Source: Owenia fusiformis (lineage: Eukaryota > Annelida > Polychaeta > Sabellida > Oweniidae). From it: 64,000 bases of DNA. The stretch spans positions 5,370,001 through 5,434,000 of the forward strand of contig CAIIXF020000002.1 of NCBI GenBank assembly GCA_903813345.2, in the 5' to 3' direction. A model generated the notes under the pieces. The model saw nothing but the letters and a program-made list of their open reading frames with translations. It was not told the origin of the DNA and did no database searches. This document shows, in pieces, positions 44,520-54,358 of this stretch. Numbering within the stretch: position 1 is the first letter of the stretch; each line of letters opens with the position of its first letter. The position numbers were made by a program, and so were the translations under genes.

Positions 44520-44710
44520 TGCGGTATTTGTGATACGGGTGAATATGCCATACTCACCTGTGGTATATGGCATATTCCGCAGATGAGTATGGCATATTCC
44601 GCAGTGAATATGCGATACATTGATTTCAGTGAATACTCGATACTCACTGCGGAATATCTCATACTCTCCTGCAGAATATGACATACTCACCTGCGGGATA
44701 TGCCATGTAC
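44520..44710. repeat. Cluster of short direct and inverted ATATGCCATACTCACC motifs
   Basis: About eight variants of 'atatgccatactcacctg' and its complement 'gagtatggcatattccgca' within 190 bp, in both orientations, so the strand can fold into several alternative hairpins. Origin unknown. Confidence 0.75.
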
Positions 44711-45097
44711 CAAGATATGCCAAGATAGAGAAAGCCTCGATTTGATTGGTCAAAAGAATCGATTCTAAATTAAAACTTAGCCGGATACCAATAAAGTTAG
44801 CAAACAATACATGTACCACTGGTTATGTTATACAATTGTGTATGAGTTGATATACTCAAGGGCTTATTTAATACCCGGGGCTTAGTTGTGTACCAAACGA
44901 AACCTGAAGTCCATGGTTTAATTGGCTAATTCAAATCGGATGCGGTGAAAAACCGAACGCCAATTTGCGAACGTTCCGGTTATTACGTTCGCCCTTGATA
45001 TACTCAATCCACTGACATGTTGATTCAGGAATCATACACCGCAAGCCATATTCGTTACGGAATATGACATATGGATATTTGTATGGATAACAGTTTT

Positions 45098-45405
45098 TAT
45101 CCTATGCCAAGTAGAGTTTTAGGGAGATAAGTTGGTAAGATATATCCCGTATCCTGATTTTGAGGTTTCCATATCCTGAACCTCCATATCTCCCGACATA
45201 TCTCCCGCTCCAGGGCATATCTCCCCGCTTAGAAAAAAATTAGAAAAATAAGAAGAAATTGAAAAAAGAAAAAATGTGAAAAAATTAGAAAAAATTGAAA
45301 AAAGAAAATAAATAGAAAAAATTGAAAAAATTAGAAAAATGTGAAAAAATTGAAAAAAGAAAAAAAATTGAAAAAATGAAAGAAACTCTACTTGGTATAG
45401 GATAA
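45098..45405. repeat. Inverted repeat around an A-rich low-complexity tract
   Basis: 'tatcctatgccaagtagagt' (45098) and 'actctacttggtataggata' (to 45405) are inverted. Between them are GAAAAAATT-type repeats (45231-45380) on the plus strand, which give a spurious Phe-rich minus-strand frame. Confidence 0.8.
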
Positions 45406-45428
45406 AGCAGTTATGTACGGTCGGTTTG

Positions 45429-45527
45429 GATATGGAGTTTATCCTTCGTGAGATATGCACATCTACCTTCGGTCCCTACGGTCCCTCAGGTAGATATGCA
45501 TATCTCCCTCTGGATAAACCCCATATC
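45429..45527. repeat. ~100-bp hairpin
   Basis: 'gatatggagtttatcc' and 'ggataaaccccatatc' are inverted, as are the inner 'gagatatgcacatctacct' and 'aggtagatatgcatatctc'. Confidence 0.8.
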
Positions 45528-45692
45528 TAAAACCTCCCAGTACATAACCCTTATATAATAAATAGTGAATATGGGTAGGTTAATCCGGTAGCCGACAGCC
45601 GAAAGCTGCATTCGCGAATACAAGCATAGGTTTAATACAGAGAATAGTAGAGGGAGGAAGGAGGTTGAATATATATATATATATATATATAA

Positions 45693-46193
45693 AAATTAAT
45701 ATGCAGTCGCAGACAACCGAAAAACATCAAATCAATTGTAACCAAATCACAATATATATCGTCTAACCTTGACATTAACCATATTCAACAAAACGTTAAA
45801 AAATGCGGGGACAAACGATGTTTATGTTGTGAACATTTGCATGAAGAGGGCACATATACCTACAAGGACAAAATAATCGCCCCTAAAAGAACGGTTAGTT
45901 GCAGTTCCAGTAATCTTTTATATGTTCTTATATGTGCCGGATGTGGTGAACTCTACCTTGGTCAAACAGGGGATGTATTGAGAAATCGGATCCGTGTACA
46001 CAGACAACAGATTAGGGATGAATCTGTACGAATGTTACCTGTGAGCGATCACATCGCAAAGTGTGCATTTAAAGAAAAGACAAAATTCAAAGTATTACCG
46101 TTTTTTACATTCCAAACGGACAATGTTTCTTTGAGAATATTATATGAAGAACACTTCATAAAAATATTTAAACCCAAATTGAACTATAAATAA
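45693..46193 (+). CDS. 5'-truncated Penelope-like element, GIY-YIG endonuclease domain
   Basis: The frame is open from a stop in the (AT)n tract at 45690 to TAA at 46193, without a necessary Met. It shows the Cys-rich KKCGDKRCLCC motif, then NLLYVLICAGCGELYLGQTG (the GIY-YIG core, with Y...LGQT) followed by DVLRNRIRVHRQQI, and a later EEHFIKIFKPKLN end. This order (Cys motif before GIY-YIG) is that of endonuclease domains of Penelope-like retroelements. The reverse transcriptase is missing. The AT run at the 5' end fits 5' truncation. Probably inactive. Confidence 0.8.
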   Translation, partial: KLICSRRQPKNIKSIVTKSQYISSNLDINHIQQNVKKCGDKRCLCCEHLHEEGTYTYKDKIIAPKRTVSCSSSNLLYVLICAGCGELYLGQTGDVLRNRIRVHRQQIRDESVRMLPVSDHIAKCAFKEKTKFKVLPFFTFQTDNVSLRILYEEHFIKIFKPKLNYK

Positions 46194-46720
46194 ATAAAAG
46201 TAACCATAACAACAAGGTAAATATATAATTGAATATGAATTATATTTGATTTACTACGTAACTATGGTATCTACTATGTATTTTTATTATAATGCGAATT
46301 AATGTAATTAAATGTCGTAATTGAATAATTGATATACTTATTACGTAATACATTCGCATGTTTATCCATTTCCAATGGAGATCAAAGGTATAACGTCATA
46401 ATGTGCGATTTAAATGATAATCAGTTACCTGAAGAATAAAAGTGAAACCGGTAGTGACTGAATTACTTCTTCTGTTATTTTCTGTTTTTATAATCAATTT
46501 TTTTATATATATATATATTATATATATATGCAGCCTACGCAAACGAGTATTTCGGTCTGCATTCGACCCTTTCTCGAAACTTTCCCATGTTTGTGAAACC
46601 CGTTACCTGTTAATAATCACCTAAACCTTGAGATACAGGTGGTTGCTAATCAATGCTACTTGGGGCGCCTACCAATTAAGATTGGGAATGACTGGAGCAT
46701 GGACTACAAGAAAAATCCTT

Positions 46721-46732
46721 TGCGCATGCGCA
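46721..46732. promoter_or_regulatory. Perfect NRF1-type palindrome
   Basis: TGCGCATGCGCA matches the NRF1 consensus exactly. 'ggactacaag' lies upstream. No start codon or first exon is evident just downstream, so whether this is a promoter is open. Confidence 0.35.
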
Positions 46733-46969
46733 GTTGCACAGTCTATTCTGGAAATCCCAAAGCAAACTACCAAGTCGGTGGCCAGTATTGAAGATCATTT
46801 TTTGTTTATTTTTCTCTGATTGGTTTTACAATAGGATTATCCTGAAAATGGCAATATCCTGAGATAAATCAAAAGAGTCACTTTTTAATTAGAATAAATA
46901 CTTGAATCGATTATTTCGCACGTTTAACATACATGACAAGATGTCAAAACCTTTTTAGATATTTCGAGA

Positions 46970-47100
46970 TTAATTTAATTTGTTTAATTTATGTTTCTTG
47001 AAAACAAAACTCAATGGTCAATGTCTCTTTAGATGTCTGTAAATGAGATAATTAAATCTACAGTAATTAATTGTTTATAATGAATTAAATGACCTTCTTT
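46970..47100. repeat. Direct repeat, first copy (second at 47505-47645)
   Basis: Shared 'tttagatgtctgtaaatgag', 'ataattaaatctacagtaat' and 'aaatgaccttctttca'. Spacing about 540 bp. Confidence 0.75.
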
Positions 47101-47104
47101 CACG

Positions 47105-47160
47105 TAAAGCTAAGTTCACACCAACGGCGCTTTGATGGCGCTGGTGTGAACTTAGCTTTA
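47105..47160. repeat. Hairpin with 19-bp perfect arms
   Basis: 'taaagctaagttcacacca' and 'tggtgtgaacttagcttta' flank 'acggcgctttgatggcgc'. It is inserted at the end of the direct-repeat copy (46970-47100). Confidence 0.85.
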
Positions 47161-48102
47161 TTAGAATTCAAATTCAAGCCTGAGTTATTGAAAATTATTA
47201 TGAAGGATGATATAAGAATGCTTTCAAAATTGCCTTAATTTGATCGCTCTCCTTGGGTTCGAGTCAATAAATCATGGTCAAAATTAAACTCGGATATAAA
47301 AAACGTATTTTGTGTACGCTCTAGTTGAAAGCCCATGGAGATACAGTCAGGGTAGACCTACTTTGTTTGCATCGTAACTGTTCTTGTATTCATTGAGCAT
47401 ACGAATGGAAAATTTAAGTTTCGATAAGCGCAAACTAAGATAGGTTTTGAGGGACGGCGGAGATTAGACGTGTAACAAATGCCCAAATGTGCCAGGAAAG
47501 TGCTTTTTAATTTAATTTGTTTGTTCAATGTTTTTTGAAAACAAAACTCTGACAATATTAATGTATCTTTAGATGTCTGTAAATGAGATAATTAAATCTA
47601 CAGTAATTACTTGTATTTTATGAATCAAATGACCTTCTTTCATGTTATTAGATCAAATTCAAGTGGAGGACATTTTTAACCGATTTTTAGATATTTTTTA
47701 GGTTTATTAAGCAAAACGAGATTAATGGTGTTTTACGACATTTTTTAATACAACCCTTTAAATAAGTAGTCTCAGATAATAGATTATTCTACATACGAAT
47801 ACCTTTTAAGCCTTGGATATTGCTAAAATTTACAAAATACTGACAGACACACATTGGGCACTAAAACATAAATTATGAAGGTAGAAATTCTATATAAGAA
47901 GCTGGGTACATTTTATTGAAAAGATTATTATGGAAAAAATGGTGAAAATCTGCATATAAATGATATCCACTTTCGGTTAATAGCATTTTAATACAAGAGG
48001 GGACCTCAGGTAGCAATGCGTATACCTAGTACTCACCGTGAATTGAAAGTACATATTATCACTGCTACCCACCTAATTACACAGACGTATCGTCGGTGTA
48101 TC

Positions 48103-48207
48103 ATGGCGGAACTTCCTCCGGGTCAAGGTTTCGGTAAGATTTTTTTATTTCCCGATTTACACCTACTTATAAGTCACGTTGTGGATAATAATTTGGCTCG
48201 AAGTTAA
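48103..48207 (+). pseudogene. Plus-strand copy of the putative first exon, donor lost
   Basis: Encodes MAELPPGQGFGKIFLFPDLH and 14 more residues to NNLARS, then TAA. At the point where the minus copy has CGAAG|GTAAGG, this copy has CGAAGTTAAGG: a G-to-T change removes the GT and creates the stop. The upstream sequence is the same as for the minus copy. Confidence 0.5.
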
Positions 48208-48455
48208 GGAAGATAGTCTAGTTTGAGAATGTGTCGATGGTTTTAGGTTTTATATGTTAACAAAGACACAATTCACGTATTTAGTCCCTCGCTTTTCTTA
48301 CACTGACGATCGGCATTAATATTGCCAATATTACACTGATATTGGTCGTTCGTCAGTGTAAGAAAAGCGAGGGACTAAATACGTGAATTGTGTCTTTGTT
48401 AACATATAAAACCTAAAACCATCGACACATTCTCAAACTAGACTATCTTCCTTAC

Positions 48456-48556
48456 CTTCGAGCCAAATTATTATCCACAACGTGACTTATAAGTAGGTGT
48501 AAATCGGGAAATAAAAAAATCTTACCGAAACCTAGTCCCGGAGGAAGTTCCGCCAT
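48456..48556 (-). CDS. Putative first coding exon, minus-strand copy with intact donor
   Basis: The ATG at 48556 (context TATCATGG) opens 33 codons, MAELPPGLGFGKIFLFPDLH to VVDNNLAR, followed by the strong donor AAG|GTAAGG (phase 2). An inner GTTTCG|GTAAGA is an alternative donor. I do not recognise the peptide and cannot place the next exon to the left. Support is the Kozak-like start, open frame and donor; it could also be part of a mobile element captured in the palindrome. Confidence 0.4.
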
Positions 48557-49222
48557 GATACACCGACGATACGTCTGTAATTAGGTGGATAGCAGTGATT
48601 ATGGCAACTTAGGATCAAAAGTTATATAACACATGGGTTTGGATAACTCTCAATCCACAGACCCAGGTTAAACAATTCCTGATTTAACAGGTAATCCATA
48701 TCAAAAACCCAATTAGATTGTACTAAAATAACATGCAGCCCCAAGAAAATAGCATTAAGTTTCAAGATGACCGTCAGACTAAACATTTCAGTTATTCATT
48801 TCTTTGGCAGATGTATCTTGTTTTGCTCGAACTTTTAGCCTAATTGCAAATCCCAATATTTATCTTACATCATATCCGACCGTATTGTACAATCTTACTT
48901 CAATTAGTACTAACATCAATGATTTATTACACAAAATATGGTCAAGGGACACACATTTACTTTACATTGTTGCCCATAATCATAGAATATTGTCCATTAT
49001 TACCACCTTGCCGGGCCAGTTCTAGGGGTTTTAGTGCTAGTTGAGAAGGCATTCATTTTACTATATCGACCTGAGAAATATGTGACGTCATAGTGGTGGT
49101 CCATATGGACCGGTCTAGAATATATTCTGGACCGGCAATTTTCCCCGGGAAATTAGATATCGTTCAATGCGTAAGATTTTCTTGCTGTTTCAGTCCTGGT
49201 CGTTAACGGTGGTAATAATACT

Positions 49223-49264
49223 AATAACGTCATTTCTGCGATTGCCCTTAGAAATGACGTTATT
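49223..49264. repeat. Short hairpin of the 6264-6345 family
   Basis: 'aataacgtcatttct' and 'agaaatgacgttatt' are inverted, followed by 'gtactattaatt' as at 6346. Confidence 0.8.
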
Positions 49265-50199
49265 GTACTATTAATTAACAACGGTTGATTTTCTTCATAT
49301 ATTGCCCGATTACTTCACAACCAGAGAAAGGTGAATTGATCGAAGTATTTTGTCCGTCCGTTCGTTCGCTCTCTCGTTGATCGTCTGTTTCGTCAATAAC
49401 TCATATACCGGTTAACAGATTTTAAGTGTCTATCACTCATCAACATACAGAAAACTTACATGTAATAATTGGAGTAATCCCATCTTGAATCCTCCAGGGA
49501 GGATTGGCTCCCAGAATGCAATCTCGATAGTTTCCAACAATCATTACTGAACATGGCTATCATAATCAGCAATCAAAATGCCATGATTTGAGGAAATATA
49601 TTGATCACTTCTGCTAGTGTGTTTTGTTTTAATTATGCAAAAGGATTGAAAATCTGAAGTGAAAAAACGGCGACAGATAAATTTTGAATTTCACAATCGG
49701 GGCATCCTTCAAGGTTGGGCTTATTTACCCGTGTGTTAATGTACCAAATGAAATGAAAGAATATGAAAATTGCATCCTGGAAGCCAATTCTCCTTTCTAT
49801 TGGTGTATTAAAACCACCATGGAAGTCAAAGATGGGGTGTCATTGAGTATTATTTTCATTGGTAGTACATTCCCGTTTATCCTATGGATGCAAAGATGTT
49901 ATGATCAAATATCACGTGAAGATATATTTGTTATGTGGAGCAAGATATCACATTTTAGCAAATATTTGATTGTTTCAGAAGTAATATTCGATCGTTTCAA
50001 AAGTGATATTCGATGGTTTTGACAATGTTTTTCCGATTTTTTTTTCATTAAAAAAAACAATTTTTCAGGATTTTTTTTTTGAAAAATCACAATTCTTTTC
50101 GAATTTTTTTCTGAAATCTTTTCAACATTTTTTTTCGCAGGGTAGTGATTTCCCGTGAGATAAACTGACAATTTCAAGTCACAAATGGTTTTTCAAAAA

Positions 50200-50720
50200 T
50201 ATCAATCATATCCACTCATTTTATCAATATTTTCACTCATTCGCTGCGCTCACTCATGATGGATATAAATGATATCTTTTTCAAAATCATTGGATATTCC
50301 TATATTATCCTACACTTAGTGTACTAAATGTATAATAACATTAAAAAATAAATTTGATATTTATGGGCAAAATGAATATCCGGAGGATATCGTGACGATA
50401 TACTCCGGGCGGAGGATATCGTGACGATATACTCCGGAAAACCCAATATGCGGAGGATATTGTGACGATATACTCCGCTTGTTGATTTCCCGCCAAATTG
50501 ACTCTATTTGGCATGAAATTCATTTTGCAATGATATTATACATTTAGTACACTCCTTGTAAGTGTAGGATAATAAGAACATCCTATGATTTTTTTCAGAA
50601 TATCATTTTAATCTACTCGGTGATATTGATATATGCACTCGTTCGCTTCGCTCTCTCGTGCAGATATCAATACCACCTCGTAGATAAAAATGATATTCCT
50701 CAAAATCATAGGATATCCTA
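50200..50720. mobile_element. ~520-bp palindromic element with three 27-bp palindromes at its centre
   Basis: Arms such as 'attatcctacactta' and 'gtactaaatgtata' (50265-50342) are mirrored at 50518-50610. The centre carries three near-identical palindromes CGGAGGATATCGTGACGATA... at 50381-50407, 50410-50436 and 50451-50477. Outer 'ttcgctgcgctcactc' and 'ttcgcttcgctctctc' blocks are palindromic too. Confidence 0.75.
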
Positions 50721-52304
50721 TAAATATTCAAAAGGTTCATGTGGATATCTAGACCCCAGATAAGAAGTTACAATGACACTGAAGGAACCCCGCATCCAAG
50801 ACCTATTATATCATCGTGATTAAACCAATAAATCATTAGATGTTAAACATTCAGCATTTCATGTCGCTGTACAAAAAACGTCGATTGAGAAAATTGAATC
50901 AGGTTAAAGTACAGGGCGTTCAATAAGTACTGATAAAATTGCAATGTGCATACACTCCCCTCCATAAGTTTGGCAACCTTAGCTCACTCATTGAACTACA
51001 TGTTAAAACCTCTTTACGTTTGAATCTTTATTTACTTAACCGGCGATGAAATAATTTATAATATTGATGGAACGTAACTTGACTTTATTTCCAATACCTC
51101 CAAAGTTTCTAAATTTTTTCCTCAATTACAATAGGTCGAAAATTGATGAGTCAGATGTATTTGATGAATTTTTGCAAATCGTCATTCCCATGTAATCCTA
51201 TGGGAAATGGAGGGTTCGGGGCAAATCAGAAATCAGAATATCTTTTCGGTAAAAGATTCAGCAAAAGTAGTTTTATATAGAAAATTGAATTGTCTAATTT
51301 TTTTGTACACAAAGTGTTCAGTTCATTTGACGAATACTAAAGTTACAGCGCTTCAAAGTCATTTTTGAAAATAATTTTTCGTCTCCTGTGTTATTTCAAT
51401 GGGAGAGGTTTTTTGAAAAACAATTTCGACTTTAAAGCCTCATAACTTTGTTGGACCTGAAGTAACATATACATTTTTTGTTAAATAAAGTTAGCAAATT
51501 CAATTGCCTGCCTAACTCGTATTTTTTGCAAGGACTTGGATGGATGGATATTCTGTCATATGACTTGCGACAAACCTACCATTTCCCATTGGTTAATATA
51601 GCAGGCTAGGCGAGTCTCTCCCGAACACTGTGGTATGTTGCACTAGGCTTGGATACTAGGCGTTAATAAGATACAGGGTAAAATGTTATAATGGCCATCT
51701 ATGGGAAACTTTCTGGAGTCTCCAACCAACAGTCTGAGGCTCGGGAATAAGACACAAACTGTTTAAAATTATTTTTCATTATTGTATTTTAGGCCAAATA
51801 GATGTGGTTTAATTAAAATATGTTTTACTGCATCCCTGAATCTCAACAAACAGTTATTTACAACTGGCAAGAAAATTGGATTTGCGGCATTTACGACAGC
51901 AACTTTGGCCAAAGTACATGTAGTAAACCATCATACACAGAAGAAACACAGACGTTAAATTGCACACAATGGCATGTCAGCGTTTGACGTTTGGCTTTAT
52001 ATCGTATAGAATGCAACTTGGACTCGGTACAGGTATATACCCAATGGAAATAAAAATCTACACAGAAATGAATCGTTCTCGTAACTTGATGACGACCAAT
52101 GAGTATGCAACAAAGCAACGTATGAGCATGTGCATTAAATGACGCTCTGAGGGCACCCATCAGCAACCCCGAGGCAAGGATACCCATTAACAGCCAGCAG
52201 CAGGAGGAAACCAGCAACGCGGTCTATTAAAACCATGGCCGTGTTTAATAGAACTAATAAGCAATAAAGCAGCGATGAAGAAACATCACAGAGCAGTTTC
52301 CGAA

Positions 52305-52311
52305 TATAAAA
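52305..52311 (+). promoter_or_regulatory. TATA box upstream of a putative secreted-peptide exon
   Basis: TATAAAA with flanking AGAG; an initiator-like TTCAGAAC at about 52329-52336 is 27 bases downstream. The start codon follows about 200 bases later. Confidence 0.4.
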
Positions 52312-52529
52312 GAGAATTATAGTTTTTATTCAGAACCGGAATATCATCTTATATAAAACAGGCTAACAGCAATGGAAATAGGCTTGCTATCCTATCAGAA
52401 ATTCTTCTCACTGATGTAACTCACAGCCATAAGTCGCCCCGGTGATAAATACCTGACAGCGTAAGGAATACTTAAGTTATTTGTCAGTCTATAGTTAACC
52501 TAAATCAATTTTGATAAATCATTAGGAAT

Positions 52530-52750
52530 ATGATGGCCTCGCAGTTATACCTGTTAGACATGCGTTTGGGATTGATACTGACCGGCATACTGCTGGCGTC
52601 GACGCTAACACTGACGGAGCAGTTGTCACAGCACAAGATACATCACAATCACCTGTCCGCTCGGACCCTAAAAGGGGACAGGGAACCAAATTTACACAAT
52701 ACAGGAAAAGAATCAACTACAGCAAAGCAGTATGACAGCAATCAGAAAAG
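52530..52750 (+). CDS. Putative first exon of a secreted peptide (partial)
   Basis: Tandem ATGs (52530, 52533; the second has GATGGCC). The start MMASQLYLLDMRLGLILTGI followed by LLASTLTLTEQ has the length and hydrophobicity of a signal peptide. The mature part is His/Asn/Lys/Thr-rich without Cys. The frame meets AAAAG|GTATTT (phase 2) at 52750 and stops ten codons later if unspliced. The next exon is not identified. A TATA box lies 220 bases upstream. Not recognised; it could be chance. Confidence 0.35.
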
Positions 52751-54268
52751 GTATTTGAGTAAATGTAGATTAACACCTTATTAAAGGGTCAACAAAGATT
52801 TGGGACGAATTGAGGGAAAACTATTTAAAAAATTTTCGCAATTTTATAATAAGTTTTGGTCTCATTATTCTATTATTTAAAGTTGCAACAAAGATAAGGC
52901 CTACTGTATGTTCGAAGCAATCAATCCTTAAGTGTCTACATGTGGATATATCTACAATAGGATTGAAATATCTGATTAACTTGGGAAAATTGAAAAATGG
53001 ACTCCACCTTTCCAATATAATTACCAGATTGTAATCAAAAAGATTTTCATGATGAAATGAGGGAATTATTTGATTTAAAGAAACACTGGGAAGTATAAAT
53101 GACATGGAACGCTGTAAACAAAAGATTATGATCATCTTTTAAAAAGCATCCCTCAACTCTCTCATAGTCTTTGTTACACCTTTATATGAACTCAACATGA
53201 GAAAGTGTACTACTTTTTTTAGATTTTCTAGTTTGCAAAAATATCACATTACTTACTAAATACATATTTGAATAATCAATGCTTTGATATTTTGCAACGT
53301 TTTCACACATACACAACTTACATCAAAAAGCATTAGAACGTATTCTTATATTCTTTTGATGGGGTTTATTTCCGTTGATTTTTACTGGGGTAGTTTATTT
53401 ACATCTGCATTCTGTTATGGCGTACTGAGACCGAAAGAAATCAGTAGATAGTGAATGCGTAGTGAAACACTTCTATTATTGCTGCAAGCGATCTTCTATA
53501 GATGACTAGCCTTTGCTAAAAATGAACTGATAAGTTTCATCGCTAATCTATATCTCTGCTTTTATTAGCTGATGATGGATCAAGGGGCTAAAGGAAATAC
53601 CATAACAATCAAGGTATACCAAACTGGCTTGTCACTTGATCATTTCGTGCAGTGTAGCAGGTGTCATTTGCGCTCTATCCTATTTTACACAAATAGGTTT
53701 TGTACAAATAACGGGATGATATAATACTTTGATAGCATACTGGTACCTGTATAATTGATTGTGAGACTTATATCCCAAAGGCAGCATATGATATAGATGA
53801 TGTTACATGCATTATTTCCAATACTATGATTTATGACATACTATGATAGCATGCCCGTACAATTTGTTGTTACTGTTATTACAGGAGGCAGCGAAGGATA
53901 CAGATGAGATCGCAAAATGTTGAATGCATTATTATTTGCAATAAAAAACGGCAATGTTGTATGGTACTCAAATGACTGTTTTGAGACACCATCTTATTTT
54001 CGAATTCATATAGTACTCGCATATTGTAGTATGTCACGAGGCACGGCGAAGTAAATGTTCCATGGAGTCCCAATGGGCTCTCGTCCAGTTTGCATCTTTA
54101 CTGCATTATTGGGTTAACGGTATAATCACATGCCTCTTTGAATTCATTGTATACGAAAACATCTTAGCTTCTCACGGGAGATGCGTAATTTTGAGGACAA
54201 CCTCTGATAACAGGTTCTTTCAGCTATCTAAGTGTGCCGATGTTAGATCTGAGAGAACACAATACAGC

Positions 54269-54358
54269 TACAGGGTGTCCCGAAGGTAGGTTTACAGTTT
54301 GCAGAAGGAGAGATTGTTGAATAACTGTAAACCCACTTTATTTTTGGGTCACCCAGTA
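54269..54358. mobile_element. 90-bp MITE with TACAGGGTGTCCCGAA ends
   Basis: Left 'tacagggtgtcccgaaggta' and 'ggtttacagtt' are mirrored by 'aactgtaaacc' and 'ttgggtcacccagta'. Confidence 0.75.

Larger units (their letters stand above)
43664..45692. other. Repeat-rich non-coding region
   Basis: It includes a mirrored TIR end (43853-43880), the GGAATATG motif cluster (44520-44710), two hairpins (45098-45405 and 45429-45527) and an (AT)n run at 45669-45690. No gene seen. Confidence 0.5.
46194..48053. other. Non-coding region after the Penelope-like remnant
   Basis: It contains a second (AT)n run (46503-46528), an NRF1-like palindrome (46721-46732), a direct repeat pair (46970-47100 and 47505-47645) and a hairpin (47105-47160). 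No gene supported. Confidence 0.5.
48054..48602. repeat. Large palindrome, 255-bp arms, 39-bp spacer
   Basis: Arms 48054-48309 and 48349-48602 are about 98% identical by eye and inverted. Each arm contains an ATGGCGGAACTTCCTCCGGG start with an open frame pointing to the palindrome centre. Confidence 0.9.
48603..52304. other. Non-coding stretch with palindromic elements
   Basis: Hairpins at 49102-49132, 49223-49264 and about 50200-50720. The 112-codon plus-strand open frame at 49684-50022 has no recognisable domain, splice context or conserved composition. Nothing else seen. Confidence 0.5.

Noticed and set aside
45119-45460. 113-codon Phe-rich minus-strand frame resembling membrane segments
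   Set aside because: Produced by a GAAAAAATT microsatellite-like tract inside a hairpin.
49684-50022. 112-codon plus-strand open frame
   Set aside because: No recognisable domain, no promoter or splice context, and its 3' end approaches low-complexity T/A runs. Probably chance.
51891-52217. 108-codon minus-strand frame with hydrophobic start
   Set aside because: The signal-like start comes from repeated 'cagcagc' style sequence, the rest is His/Cys-rich by chance, and a plus-strand frame overlaps it. No supporting signals.
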